NCBI GenBank assembly: GCA_937958005.1
Contig: CALGOB010000116.1
Coordinates: forward strand, 1 to 53,394
Source: an uncultured Cyclobacteriaceae bacterium
GTDB lineage: Bacteria; Bacteroidota; Bacteroidia; Cytophagales; Cyclobacteriaceae
Length of the DNA stretch: 53,394 bases
Direction: 5' to 3'
This document shows positions 18,497-28,063 of this stretch, piece after piece (the stretch's first letter is position 1; each line of letters starts with the position of its first letter). Under the pieces are notes generated by a model. The model was not told the DNA's origin, searched no databases, and was given only the letters and a program-made list of their open reading frames with translations. The translations under genes were made by a program, and so were the position numbers.

Positions 18497-21400
18497 ATGT
18501 TAAATATATTAAACAAAGGCATAGCTAAGATTTTCGGGACAAAAGCCGAGAAAGATATTAAAGAGTTAACGCCTTATGTGGGGAAGATCAATCAAGTATA
18601 CGAAACATTATCCAACCTGTCTGATGATGACATTAGAAATAAGACAACTGAGCTTAAAAGCAAAATAGCTGATCACCTTAAGCCAATAGATGACAATTTA
18701 GCTGAACTGCATAAAAAAATAGAAGACAACCCCTCTTTAGATATTCATCAAAAAGAGGAAATTTTCGGTAAAATTGACAAACTGAAAGAAGATCGGGATA
18801 AATCTTTGGAAGAAGTTCTAATGAATATTTTACCTGAGGCTTTTGCTGTGGTAAAAGAAACTGCAAGAAGGTTAAAGGAAAATAAAAAATTAGTAGTTAC
18901 TGCCACTATTCATGATAAACAAATAGCAGCTGTAAAAAGTAATGTTGAAATTTCTGGTGATCAAGCGATTTGGCATAACAAATGGATGGCCGCTGGTACG
19001 GAGGTTGTCTGGGAAATGCTCCACTATGATGTACAACTTATAGGAGGTGTAGTCTTACACCAAGGTAAGATTGCAGAAATGGCGACTGGTGAAGGAAAAA
19101 CATTAGTAGCCACACTACCAGCATACTTAAATGCCTTATCTGGTCAGGGGGTACACGTTGTTACTGTCAATGAATATTTGGCAAAAAGGGATGCAGAATG
19201 GAATGCACCTATTTTTGAATTTCATGGCTTAACAGTTGATTGCATAGATAAACATGAGCCCAATAGCGAGTTAAGACGAAAAGCCTATGCTTCTGATATC
19301 GTATATGGGACAAATAATGAATTTGGTTTTGATTACCTTAGGGATAACATGACTCGTGATCCTGAAGAACTAGTGCAAGGCAAGCATCATTTTGCCATGG
19401 TAGATGAGGTAGATTCAGTATTAATAGATGACGCTAGAACTCCTTTAATCATCTCTGGGCCTATACCTAAAGGAGATGAACATGAATTTTACGATTTGAA
19501 GCCAAGGATTTCTAAATTAGTAGATGCTCAGAAAAAAATGGTCTCTGGTTTTCTTAACGAAGCAAAAAAACATATTAAGGACGGGAATGACAATGATGGA
19601 GGGCTTCCATTGTTCCGAACTTATAGAGGACTTCCAAAATATAAACCTCTCATTAAGTTTTTGAGTGAAACAGGAATCAGGCAAACACTTCAAAAAACCG
19701 AGAACTTCTACTTACAGGACAATCAGAAAAATATGCCTGAAGCAGATGATCCTTTATATTTTACTATTGACGAAAAAACCAATAGTATAGAGTTGACTGA
19801 AAAAGGAATTGATTTTATAACTGGGGAAGGAGAAGATAGTAACTTCTTCATACTACCAGATATTGCTACTGAAATCACTAAAATAGAAGAAGATTCATCT
19901 CTCAGTGAAAGTGAGATTCTTTCTCAAAAAGACTCATTCATAACTGATTATTCTACTAAAGCACAGAGGATCCATTCTATCAACCAATTACTAAAAGCCT
20001 ACTGTCTATTTGAAAAAGACACAGAGTATATAGTAGTAGACGACAAGGTGAAAATTGTGGATGAGCAAACTGGTCGTGTAATGGATGGCAGAAGGTATTC
20101 TGATGGATTGCATCAAGCAATTGAAGCAAAAGAAAATGTAAAAGTAGAGGACGCTACACAAACGTATGCGACTGTTACCTTACAAAACTATTTTAGAATG
20201 TATCACAAACTATCCGGAATGACAGGTACTGCTGAAACAGAAGCAGGTGAATTCTGGGAAATTTATAAATTAGATGTGATAGTCGTCCCAACTAACAGGC
20301 CTATTGCCCGAAAGGATATGGAAGATAAAGTCTATAAAACTGTACGAGAGAAGTTCAATGCGGTAGTAGACGAGATCAATGAATTAACAGAACAAGGCAG
20401 GCCGGTATTAGTAGGTACTACTTCTGTTGAGATTTCTGAGGTATTAAGTAAAATGCTTAATTTAAGAAAGATAAAACATCAAGTTCTGAATGCTAAACAA
20501 CATGCTAAAGAAGCAGATGTAGTTGCTGAAGCTGGTAAACCTGGCACGGTAACTATTGCTACTAACATGGCGGGTAGAGGTACAGATATTAAGTTAACCC
20601 CAGAATCAAAAGCTGCTGGAGGATTAGCCATAGTTGGTACCGAAAGACATGAATCTAGAAGGGTTGATAGGCAGCTGAGAGGTAGATCAGGGAGACAAGG
20701 AGATGTAGGATCCACACAATTTTTTGTTTCTCTTGAAGATAACCTAATGAGGCTATTTGGATCTGACAGAATGGCTAAAGTCATGGATAGAATAGGTTTG
20801 CAAGAAGGGGAAGTCATCCAGCACAGCATGATCACGAAATCTATTGAGAGAGCTCAAACAAAGGTGGAAGAAAACAATTTCGCCATTAGAAAGAGGTTGC
20901 TAGAGTATGATGACGTAATGAATTCTCAACGAGAGGTAATCTATACAAGAAGAAGAAATGCACTCTATGGAGAAAGGCTTCAGTTAGATATCATGAACAT
21001 GATTTATGAAACTTCTGAAGACTTGGTAATCAATGCCAAAGCAAGTTTAGACTATGATAGTTTCAAACTAAATTGTCTAAGTGTATTAGGGATAGATTTC
21101 TCAATCCAAAAAGAAGAGTTTGAAAACATTTCAGAAAATGAACTCTCTGAAAAGCTCTATGATGCTGCTTATTCACATTACGCTACTAAAAATCAGGCGA
21201 TTGCCAACAAGGCATTCCCTGTACTCCAAAACATCAAAAATGAAAAAGGTGCAGTTTATGAAAATATCCTTATTCCATTTACTGATGGCAAAAAACAAAT
21301 AGGTGTGAGTGCCAATTTGGACAAATCTCTTGAAACTGAAGGCTCGGAGGTGATTTTGGCAATGGAAAAAATGTCTACTTTAGCATTTATAGACCAAGCG

Positions 21401-21850
21401 TGGAAAGAACATTTACGTGATATGGATGATTTAAAAACATCCGTTCAAAATGCTTCTATTGAACAAAAAGACCCATTATTGATTTATAAGTTTGAGGGTT
21501 TTGAATTGTTCAAACAGTTTTTGGCTAAAGTGAATGAAGATACTATTTCTTTCTTAGCTAAAGCAGACATTAATGATCAACAAGGTGATCAGGTAAGGGA
21601 AGCGAGAAAACAAAAAGTAGCTAAAGATTATAAAGAAAGTAAGGAGGATAGTGGATCAATATTGGGCAACAGAGGTAATCAAAATAGACCTCCGGCAGAA
21701 AAGACTGCTCCTATCCAGTCAGAAAAAATAGCTAGCAGAAACCAACGTGTTACTGTTCAGTATTCGGATGGCAAACTTTTAAAAGATGTAAAATATAAAA
21801 CTGTAGAAGATGACATTAAGAACAGTCGTTGCGTCATTGTGGAAGGTTAG
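18497..21850 (+). CDS. secA: Preprotein translocase ATPase SecA, long form without C-terminal zinc motif
   Basis: Motor of Sec export. 1117 residues against about 900 in E. coli. Walker A lies at about 196-202 (ATGEGKT), the DEAD-type box at about 302-309 (VDEVDSVL), followed by DARTPLIISGP. The long insertions are in the N-terminal part (about 60-110, charged helical) and within the cross-linking domain (about 330-500). The second RecA motor contains TNMAGRGTDIKL and RQLRGRSGRQGDVGSTQFFVSLEDNLMRLF. The C-terminal end (RNQRVTVQYSDGK...) lacks the CxCxSGx8CH zinc site used elsewhere for SecB and lipid binding. Length expansion is usual in Cytophagales. Confidence 0.96.
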   Translation: MLNILNKGIAKIFGTKAEKDIKELTPYVGKINQVYETLSNLSDDDIRNKTTELKSKIADHLKPIDDNLAELHKKIEDNPSLDIHQKEEIFGKIDKLKEDRDKSLEEVLMNILPEAFAVVKETARRLKENKKLVVTATIHDKQIAAVKSNVEISGDQAIWHNKWMAAGTEVVWEMLHYDVQLIGGVVLHQGKIAEMATGEGKTLVATLPAYLNALSGQGVHVVTVNEYLAKRDAEWNAPIFEFHGLTVDCIDKHEPNSELRRKAYASDIVYGTNNEFGFDYLRDNMTRDPEELVQGKHHFAMVDEVDSVLIDDARTPLIISGPIPKGDEHEFYDLKPRISKLVDAQKKMVSGFLNEAKKHIKDGNDNDGGLPLFRTYRGLPKYKPLIKFLSETGIRQTLQKTENFYLQDNQKNMPEADDPLYFTIDEKTNSIELTEKGIDFITGEGEDSNFFILPDIATEITKIEEDSSLSESEILSQKDSFITDYSTKAQRIHSINQLLKAYCLFEKDTEYIVVDDKVKIVDEQTGRVMDGRRYSDGLHQAIEAKENVKVEDATQTYATVTLQNYFRMYHKLSGMTGTAETEAGEFWEIYKLDVIVVPTNRPIARKDMEDKVYKTVREKFNAVVDEINELTEQGRPVLVGTTSVEISEVLSKMLNLRKIKHQVLNAKQHAKEADVVAEAGKPGTVTIATNMAGRGTDIKLTPESKAAGGLAIVGTERHESRRVDRQLRGRSGRQGDVGSTQFFVSLEDNLMRLFGSDRMAKVMDRIGLQEGEVIQHSMITKSIERAQTKVEENNFAIRKRLLEYDDVMNSQREVIYTRRRNALYGERLQLDIMNMIYETSEDLVINAKASLDYDSFKLNCLSVLGIDFSIQKEEFENISENELSEKLYDAAYSHYATKNQAIANKAFPVLQNIKNEKGAVYENILIPFTDGKKQIGVSANLDKSLETEGSEVILAMEKMSTLAFIDQAWKEHLRDMDDLKTSVQNASIEQKDPLLIYKFEGFELFKQFLAKVNEDTISFLAKADINDQQGDQVREARKQKVAKDYKESKEDSGSILGNRGNQNRPPAEKTAPIQSEKIASRNQRVTVQYSDGKLLKDVKYKTVEDDIKNSRCVIVEG

Positions 21851-22337
21851 TTTATTAATCTTGTTGGTCGTAGGTATTGAAAGTTGTACGCAAAAATCAA
21901 CTAGCTCTACTTCAACTGCGGCTTACCAAGAAGATTTATCATTGCATAGGCCTCAAGTTGCGGCCTATGTCCCAACTAAGGTCGATACAAATCGAGATGG
22001 GGGAAGCACCGCAAATAATTATCCTGCCCCTACTAATCATATAAAAGACGAGATTGATCAAATTGTTGAAAAAACAATCGATTATAATCAATCTAAACGT
22101 TATGTAAATGGTTATGCAATTCAAGTTTATTCGGGTACTGAATCTAGAGAAAAAGATCAAGCAGAGCTAAAAGTCTATGCTTTGGAAAGAGTTCCTAGAA
22201 CTACCTATACCCAGCCCATATATAAAGTTAAAATTGGTCAATTTTATACTCGTTTGGAAGCAACAAAGTTTCTAAATGAAGTAAGAACAGAAATTCCTGC
22301 GGCGCACATCGTCTTTGAAAAAATAAGAGTCAAATAA
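21810..22337 (+). CDS. SPOR-domain lipoprotein
   Basis: Up to 175 residues. Hydrophobic export segment with lipobox-like GIESC, Cys at residue 26 from ATG 21810 or 17 from TTG 21837. Both starts overlap the end of secA; the ATG overlaps by 41 bases. A Ser/Thr/Pro-rich linker follows, then a C-terminal SPOR domain (about 95-175: YAIQVYSGTESREKDQA, YKVKIGQFYTRLEATKFL). SPOR domains bind septal peptidoglycan lacking stem peptides, so a role in cell division or envelope upkeep is inferred. It is followed by the M20 amidohydrolase after 3 bases. Confidence 0.8.
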   Translation: MTLRTVVASLWKVSLLILLVVGIESCTQKSTSSTSTAAYQEDLSLHRPQVAAYVPTKVDTNRDGGSTANNYPAPTNHIKDEIDQIVEKTIDYNQSKRYVNGYAIQVYSGTESREKDQAELKVYALERVPRTTYTQPIYKVKIGQFYTRLEATKFLNEVRTEIPAAHIVFEKIRVK

Positions 22338-22340
22338 TAC

Positions 22341-23531
22341 ATGGATCTCAAAGCTAAAATCAAGTCCCTTTCAGAAGATTTCTTTGAGGACATAAGAAAA
22401 ATCAGACATCACATACACGCCAACCCTGAACTGTCCTTCAAGGAATTTGAGACGAGTAAATTTGTCAAAGAAACTTTAGAAGGTTTTGGTTATGAAGAGA
22501 TAAAATCTGTTGCCAATACTGGATTAACTGCCATATTAAAAGGCAAAAATCCTGACAAAAAGGTAATTGCCCTCAGGGCTGATATGGATGCTCTTCCTAT
22601 TCTAGAAGCAAATAATACTTCTTATAAGTCGAAAAACGAAGGGGTCATGCATGCCTGTGGCCACGATGTCCATACTGCTTGTATGTTGGGAGCTGCTAAA
22701 ATTTTAAGAGAGGTAAAAGATGAATTAGAAGGCACCATCAAGTTTATTTTTCAGCCTGGAGAAGAAAAACTTCCTGGAGGAGCTTCTATCATGATTAAAG
22801 AAGGAGTATTACAGAACCCTGCGCCCAACAAAATAGTAGGGCAGCATGTAATGCCTCTAATCCCTACAGGTAAGGTAGGTTTCAGAAAAGGAATGTATAT
22901 GGCAAGTGCTGATGAAATCTACATAACAGTAAAAGGAAAAGGTGGTCATGGTGCCATGCCTGATCTTTGTGTAGATCCAGTTCTGATTGCCAGTCATATT
23001 ATTGTCGCCCTACAGCAGATAGTAAGCCGAGTAGCAAGCCCTAAGATACCTTCAGTACTTACTTTTGGGAAAGTAATTGCTAATGGTGCCACCAACATTA
23101 TTCCAAATGAAGTAAAAATAGACGCCACTTTTAGGACGTTTAATGAAGAGTGGAGATACAAAGCTCATGAGAAGATGGTAAAAATGGCAGAAGGTATTGC
23201 AGAGGCTATGGGAGGATCCTGTGATTTTGATATTCATGTTGGCTATCCGTACCTAGAAAATCATCCAGAGCTAACGGAATCCTCTAAAAATGCAGCCATT
23301 GATTACTTAGGGGAAGAGAACGTTGTGGAGTTAGATTTATGGACAGGCGCTGAAGACTTTGCGTTTTACTCACATCAAGTAGATGCTTGTTTTTACAGGT
23401 TAGGTACTAGAAATGAAGAAAAAGGCATTACATCACTGGTTCATACCCCCACTTTTGATATAGATGAAGAAGCTTTAAAAATAGGCGCAGGCCTGATGTC
23501 TTGGATTGCCATTAATAACCTTAACGCATAA
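22341..23531 (+). CDS. M20D-family amidohydrolase (N-acyl-amino acid/hippurate hydrolase type)
   Basis: A cytoplasmic metal-dependent amidase of 396 residues that removes acyl groups from N-acyl amino acids. Landmarks: RHHIHANPELSFKEFETS (23-40), D81-M-D-A-L-P, the metal-binding HACGHDVHTA (C106, H108, H111), FIFQPGEEKLPGGA with catalytic E141/E142, and GGHGAMPDLCVDP of the dimerisation domain (about 212). WTGAEDFAFYSHQVDACFYRLG is the final metal segment. Substrate not decided by sequence. It follows the SPOR gene after only 3 bases. Confidence 0.92.
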   Translation: MDLKAKIKSLSEDFFEDIRKIRHHIHANPELSFKEFETSKFVKETLEGFGYEEIKSVANTGLTAILKGKNPDKKVIALRADMDALPILEANNTSYKSKNEGVMHACGHDVHTACMLGAAKILREVKDELEGTIKFIFQPGEEKLPGGASIMIKEGVLQNPAPNKIVGQHVMPLIPTGKVGFRKGMYMASADEIYITVKGKGGHGAMPDLCVDPVLIASHIIVALQQIVSRVASPKIPSVLTFGKVIANGATNIIPNEVKIDATFRTFNEEWRYKAHEKMVKMAEGIAEAMGGSCDFDIHVGYPYLENHPELTESSKNAAIDYLGEENVVELDLWTGAEDFAFYSHQVDACFYRLGTRNEEKGITSLVHTPTFDIDEEALKIGAGLMSWIAINNLNA

Positions 23532-23580
23532 AAATACAATAGCTTTATACGGGGGAAAATCACTTTTCTTCTAGTCAACT

Positions 23581-23683
23581 AACCTCTACCCAAAGGTACG
23601 GGGTATCTCTAGGCAATAATTTAATGATCGACTCAAGAGTCGGGGCGCCCGGCCAGGGGAATTAATATACCTTAGGGATTAAA
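23581..23683 (+). repeat. Dispersed intergenic repeat, copy 1 (short form)
   Basis: About 103 bp alike to copies at 33757-33930 (inverted), 48271-48380 and 53150-53245. It shows two hairpins with AA loops: one around ACCCAAAGGT/CGGGG (degraded here on the left) and CGACTC-AA-GAGTCG (exact). Between them lies the conserved segment GGCAATAATTTAATGATC. A GGGCGCCCGGCC extension and an ACCTTAGGGATTAAA end follow. It lies in the M20D-Na/Pi gap, with no coding content. Confidence 0.9.
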
Positions 23684-23948
23684 CACCACTAGATCAACCC
23701 ACTTAAAAACCGAATTATTTGTCCAATTAATTAATAAACCCCTAATATTCAGCTTATTTGTTAAATAAACGATAAACTCAGATATTATATTTATTCATCT
23801 ATGAATATTAATTTTGAGTATGAAAAGGGTTTCCCTCTTCGCTCAGCAGTTATTTAGGGGATTACACTGTCAAGCCCTTATTGATTGTTTCAATATTGAT
23901 TTCACATAATCGAGCATTAATTTAAAGCTAACACAAATGAACTAATTT
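23684..23948. other. Rest of the 417 bp spacer upstream of the Na/Pi gene
   Basis: AT-rich, without genes. It holds a short TATTCAT-CT-ATGAATA hairpin at 23792-23807. No convincing TAnnTTTG promoter was found for the downstream gene; a near match TATCTTCG at 23962 would lie inside the gene if the ATG at 23949 is right. Confidence 0.35.
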
Positions 23949-25118
23949 ATGCTTAAATCATTGTATCTTCGTGGGTTAATGCCAGAAAAGGAGGAAAAAA
24001 TAGTATTAGAGTCTAAAAAGAAGCCTGGATACAGAAACGCTTTGTACATCGCCATTGCTATTTATTTCTTTTTGCTATCTATTAATTTGATCAGCACTGC
24101 ATTTGGCATGATAGGATCAGTTACTGCTGAATCTTATTTTTTAGATGCTACTTCTAATCCTTTTATAGGTTTGTTTATTGGTTTGTTAATTACTGCCATA
24201 CTACAAAGTAGTTCAACAGTTACTACCATGACAGTAGCTGCAGTAGCAGGAAGTACAATATCTTTTGAAAGTGCTATACCTATTATTATGGGCGCCAATG
24301 TAGGTACTACACTCACCAGTACTATTGTATCTCTTGGCTATATGCCTAAAAAAAATGAGTTTAGAAAAGCTATATCAGCAGGCACTTTACATGACATATT
24401 TAACATCTTGATAATTTTCATATTATTCCCACTAGAATTAAAATTTCAAGTTCTTTCTGCAGTTTCAAAATCTATAGTAGATTCCATTCAAATGGGTGTC
24501 TCCGTTGCAGACGCTTCCTCTTTTTCTCTTGGAATAAATTCTATTTTCATTGAGCCTGTTGCCAGTTTTATAGGACAGATCATAAGTAATCCCTTTCTGT
24601 TATTAATATTCTCTTTTTTCCTACTATTTGGAATGATCAAACTTCTTTCCAAAATCATATACAAAGAGTTGATAGGCAGATCAAAAAATAAATTTGAAGA
24701 TTTTGTTTTCAAAAACAAATACAGTTCTTTTGGTTGGGGAGCGGTTATTACAGCCTTGGTACAGTCCAGCTCTGTTACAACTTCTTTAATGGTGCCTTTA
24801 GTGGCTACTGGAAAGATCTCTCTTAAAAAGTCTTTCCATTTTATCATGGGAGCTAACATAGGCACTACAGTTACTGCTTTGATCGCTGCCATTTTTAGAT
24901 CAGAGGCTGCCCTATACCTAGCCATAGCCCATTTAATGCTTAACTTAATAGGTGTTTTAATCTTTTTGCCGTTTCCTGCTTTAGCAAAAATTCCTGAGAA
25001 TTTAGCTAAACAATTGGGCGTCATTACTTTAAAATATAGAATAGTAGGCTTTGTCTACATTCTATTGGTTTTCTTTTTAATCCCATTTTTATTAATCTAC
25101 ATCAGTTCTTTTAAATGA
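23949..25118 (+). CDS. Na+/phosphate cotransporter family (NptA/PNaS) membrane protein
   Basis: 389 residues with about eight or nine membrane segments. The family's inverted-repeat signature appears twice: QSSS at 86-89 with IMGANVGTT, and QSSS at 272-275 with IMGANIGTTVTA. Phosphate uptake coupled to Na+ is the usual role. The PhoU-like cytoplasmic tail found in many bacterial members is absent, since the protein ends shortly after the last membrane segment. Start at ATG 23949 or the internal ATG at 23979 (MPEKEEK), whose leader would then be removed; the choice is open. Confidence 0.88.
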   Translation: MLKSLYLRGLMPEKEEKIVLESKKKPGYRNALYIAIAIYFFLLSINLISTAFGMIGSVTAESYFLDATSNPFIGLFIGLLITAILQSSSTVTTMTVAAVAGSTISFESAIPIIMGANVGTTLTSTIVSLGYMPKKNEFRKAISAGTLHDIFNILIIFILFPLELKFQVLSAVSKSIVDSIQMGVSVADASSFSLGINSIFIEPVASFIGQIISNPFLLLIFSFFLLFGMIKLLSKIIYKELIGRSKNKFEDFVFKNKYSSFGWGAVITALVQSSSVTTSLMVPLVATGKISLKKSFHFIMGANIGTTVTALIAAIFRSEAALYLAIAHLMLNLIGVLIFLPFPALAKIPENLAKQLGVITLKYRIVGFVYILLVFFLIPFLLIYISSFK

Positions 25119-25235
25119 TCTTTAAGAATTATATAGGATAGACTTCCTTATTCATCAACTTGGTTATAGTTAAATAATAGTTTGACTGATAAGTTTTTCG
25201 TATTGTCTTCTCAAACATCACCCTTAAAGTCCGTT

Positions 25236-25262
25236 AATGGGAAATATTTGAATTATCCCATT
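25236..25262. promoter_or_regulatory. Possible operator: inverted repeat before the NRAMP-like gene
   Basis: AATGGGA at 25236-25242 and TCCCATT at 25256-25262 are exact complements with a 13 nt spacer, 46 bases before the ATG at 25309. No bound regulator can be named. Confidence 0.3.
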
Positions 25263-25308
25263 CTAGGTTACCGGACTTAAACTGAATATTAATATATTGT
25301 TATGCATT

Positions 25309-26529
25309 ATGGCAAAATTAAATATTCCAAAACCAGGGGCAGCTGCTTTAGTTGCTGCTGCATTTATAGGTCCTGGAACCATTACTGTTTGCACTAAAGC
25401 TGGGGCCAACTTTGGTATGGCTTTATTATGGGCATTGTTATTTTCTGCAGTTGCTACCATCATACTTCAAAACATGTCAATAAGACTTACAGTAGCTACT
25501 CAAAAAACTTTGGCAGAAAACATAAGAGAAGGTTTTGAGAACAAACTCATTAAAATATCAGTATCAGTACTCGTTCTTTCTGCTATATTCATTGGAGGAA
25601 TTGCTTATGAATCTGGGAACATTGCAGGCGCTGCACTTGCTTTAAAAAGCTATTATGGAGTTAACAACCTAATACTAGGTTCGCTCTCTCTAGATATTTA
25701 TGGCCTATTAATCGGTTTAATCGCAGCACTTATCTTATACATTGGGAAATATAAATTTATAGAAAGAGTTCTCATCTCTCTTGTGCTCATGATGAGTTTA
25801 GTTTTTATAACTACCGCCATTATTTCTTTTCCTTCCGTGGAAAGTCTATTTTCAGGGCTTATCCCTTCATTGCCAGATAGCAGCACCCTAACTGTAATCG
25901 GCTTGATAGGCACCACCATTGTACCTTACAACTTATTTTTACATTCAAGTGCCATTTTAAAAGCAAAGGTATCTTCTTACCAGGTCGCTAAAAAAGACAC
26001 GGTCATATCCATCTCACTTGGAGGCCTCATCTCCATGGCTATCATCATTACGTCTTCTTTTGTGTTTTTTGGAAAAGATAATAAGTTTACCAATACCTAC
26101 GAACTTGCTAACCAATTGAAACCATTACTTGGGAGTTGGTCAGGTGTATTTATGACCATTGGCTTTTTTGCTGCAGGTATTTCTTCTGCTATCACGGCTC
26201 CTCTAGCTGCCGCTTATACAGTTGCTGGGATCATGAATTGGGAAGTAGATTTGAGGGAAAGGAAAATTTTAACGGTATGGCTCAGCACCATTCTATTTGG
26301 GATTGTTTTTTACTCCTTAGGTATTAAACCGTTTCAACTAATCTCAATTGCTCAAACAGCTAATGGGTTGTTATTGCCATTTGTAGCTATTTTCCTCTTG
26401 GTATTGGTCAATAATAAAACTTTATTAAAAGACAAAACCAATACGGTGTCCAATAATATTTTAGGAATTGTTATTATCGCAATAGTATTGTTTCTTGGAA
26501 TGAAATCTATTTATGGTGTATTAACTTAG
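25309..26529 (+). CDS. NRAMP-family (LeuT-fold) transporter with altered substrate site
   Basis: 406 residues and eleven or so membrane segments. The ATG at 25309 (MAKLNIPKPG) is preferred over an in-frame TTG at 25297. Overall sequence is NRAMP-like, but both unwound substrate helices deviate: the TM1 motif DPGN reads GPGT (21-24), and the TM6 motif AxxMPH reads GTTIVPYN (201-208). The Asp, Asn and Met side chains that bind metal are therefore absent. It precedes pxpABC by 89 bases, and B. subtilis also has an NRAMP-like gene (ycsG) in its ycsF-kipIA operon. Uptake of 5-oxoproline or a related compound is an inference. Classical Mn/Fe transport is unlikely. Confidence 0.85.
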   Translation: MAKLNIPKPGAAALVAAAFIGPGTITVCTKAGANFGMALLWALLFSAVATIILQNMSIRLTVATQKTLAENIREGFENKLIKISVSVLVLSAIFIGGIAYESGNIAGAALALKSYYGVNNLILGSLSLDIYGLLIGLIAALILYIGKYKFIERVLISLVLMMSLVFITTAIISFPSVESLFSGLIPSLPDSSTLTVIGLIGTTIVPYNLFLHSSAILKAKVSSYQVAKKDTVISISLGGLISMAIIITSSFVFFGKDNKFTNTYELANQLKPLLGSWSGVFMTIGFFAAGISSAITAPLAAAYTVAGIMNWEVDLRERKILTVWLSTILFGIVFYSLGIKPFQLISIAQTANGLLLPFVAIFLLVLVNNKTLLKDKTNTVSNNILGIVIIAIVLFLGMKSIYGVLT

Positions 26530-26618
26530 CACACGTTAATAGACAGCTCAATTGAATTACTTTCAGTAGCTTTAAGCTGAAAAACAGTAAACATGTTTTA
26601 CAATTAACACTCGCATCA

Positions 26619-27371
26619 ATGACTATAGATATCAATTGTGATATGGGAGAAAGTTTTGGTCATTATAGAATAGGGAATGACGCTGCTATTATGCCGTACA
26701 TCTCAAGTTGTAACGTCGCATGTGGTTTTCACGCTGGTGACCCATTCGTTATTCTAAACACTTTAAAAAAAGCCCTTGACAATAAATTAGCAATTGGTGC
26801 CCATCCATCTTATCCTGACTTACAGGGATTTGGCAGGAGAAAGATGAGTATACCACTTCCTGAGCTTTCGGCCATTATTACTTATCAAATAAGTGCTATG
26901 AAAGGAATGGTAGAATCTCTTGGAGGTCAATTATCACATGTAAAGCCACATGGTGCCTTGTACAATGACATAGCTCAAAGTGAAATTCTTTCTAATATGG
27001 TCATAGAAACTATACAAGCGATAAATCCTTCTTTGCATCTTGTGGGTTCCGCTAATTCTATTACTGAAACGCTTTGCATCCAGAAAGGATTACCTTTTAT
27101 AGGAGAGTTTTTCGCTGATCGTAATTATCTAAATGATGGCAGTTTAGTACCAAGAAGTGAACCAAACGCCTCTTTAGAAACACCTGAATTGATTGCAAAA
27201 AGAGCCAAAGACTTTGTATTAAATGGTATAGTTAAGTCTATTGACCTACAAGATTTGCATTTGGAGGCACAAACTATTTGCCTTCACGGGGACAACCCAA
27301 ATGTTCTGTCGATTGCCCAAGAAATCAAAAAAACATTCTCAGATCATAATATTGATATAAAGTGTGTGTAA
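26619..27371 (+). CDS. pxpA: 5-oxoprolinase subunit A (LamB/YcsF family)
   Basis: With PxpB and PxpC it hydrolyses 5-oxoproline to glutamate at the cost of ATP. 250 residues: start motif DINCDMGESFGHY, SSCNVACGFHAGDP, AIGAHPSYPDLQGFGRR, HVKPHGALYND and the closing CLHGDNPNVLS are all diagnostic. The last 10 bases overlap pxpB, indicating a coupled operon. Confidence 0.97.
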   Translation: MTIDINCDMGESFGHYRIGNDAAIMPYISSCNVACGFHAGDPFVILNTLKKALDNKLAIGAHPSYPDLQGFGRRKMSIPLPELSAIITYQISAMKGMVESLGGQLSHVKPHGALYNDIAQSEILSNMVIETIQAINPSLHLVGSANSITETLCIQKGLPFIGEFFADRNYLNDGSLVPRSEPNASLETPELIAKRAKDFVLNGIVKSIDLQDLHLEAQTICLHGDNPNVLSIAQEIKKTFSDHNIDIKCV

Positions 27372-28063
27372 TCACGGACCTATTTGATTTTGTCCCTTTC
27401 GGTGATCATGCTCTATTGATTAATGTGAAAGACAGTGATTTATCTCAAGCAAATGCTAGAGTGATACAATTATTTCATTTTTTAGAAAACTACCAATCAT
27501 TATCCATTAAAGAATGTATTCCTGCTTATGATTCATTGACAATTTTGTATGAACCAAGCAATGTCTCTTTTGAAGAACTATCTGGTCAATTAACTAAAGA
27601 TTTAAAAGATTTTAACCAAATTGAGATTAAAAGCAAACAGATTAATCTACCAATTTGCTATGATAAAGCTTATTCTCTAGACCTAGAAGAAATTCAAATC
27701 CAAGTGGGACTTTCTAAAGAAGAGATCATTAAACTTCATAAAAACACTAATTATAAAGTATTTATGACTGGTTTTATGCCTGGCTTTATTTATTTGGGTG
27801 AGCTTCCTGCCTCCTTACAGGTTACAAGAAAGCCAGCTCCTAGAAAAGAGATCCCCCCAGGTTCAGTAGGTCTTGCGGGCAAACAAACGGGTATATATTC
27901 CATTGCTAGCCCTGGTGGTTGGCAAATAATAGGTCGCTCCATAAATATCCTTGATAACATCAGAGAAGGATCATTAGAGATTTCAATTGGTGACGAAATC
28001 CGTTTCTTCGAAGTATCTAAAAATGAGATAGAGTCTTACAAACTTGATCAGGCCAGATTATGA
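27362..28063 (+). CDS. pxpB: 5-oxoprolinase subunit B (KipI family)
   Basis: 233 residues from a GTG at 27362, inside the end of pxpA; no downstream ATG fits the N-terminal FVPFGDHALLINV motif. Family marks: VFMTGFMPGFIYLGELP, PRKEIPPGSVGLAGKQTGIYS and SPGGWQIIGRS. In B. subtilis the equivalent KipI inhibits kinase KinA, but the 5-oxoprolinase role is the general one. The stop overlaps the pxpC start (ATGA). Confidence 0.96.
   Translation: MCVITDLFDFVPFGDHALLINVKDSDLSQANARVIQLFHFLENYQSLSIKECIPAYDSLTILYEPSNVSFEELSGQLTKDLKDFNQIEIKSKQINLPICYDKAYSLDLEEIQIQVGLSKEEIIKLHKNTNYKVFMTGFMPGFIYLGELPASLQVTRKPAPRKEIPPGSVGLAGKQTGIYSIASPGGWQIIGRSINILDNIREGSLEISIGDEIRFFEVSKNEIESYKLDQARL

Noticed and set aside
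20479-20835. A 118-codon minus-strand frame inside secA
   Set aside because: Antisense shadow of a conserved SecA motor region.
24488-25024. A 178-codon minus-strand frame opposite the Na/Pi cotransporter
   Set aside because: Product has no domain and mirrors hydrophobic codons of the real gene on the other strand.
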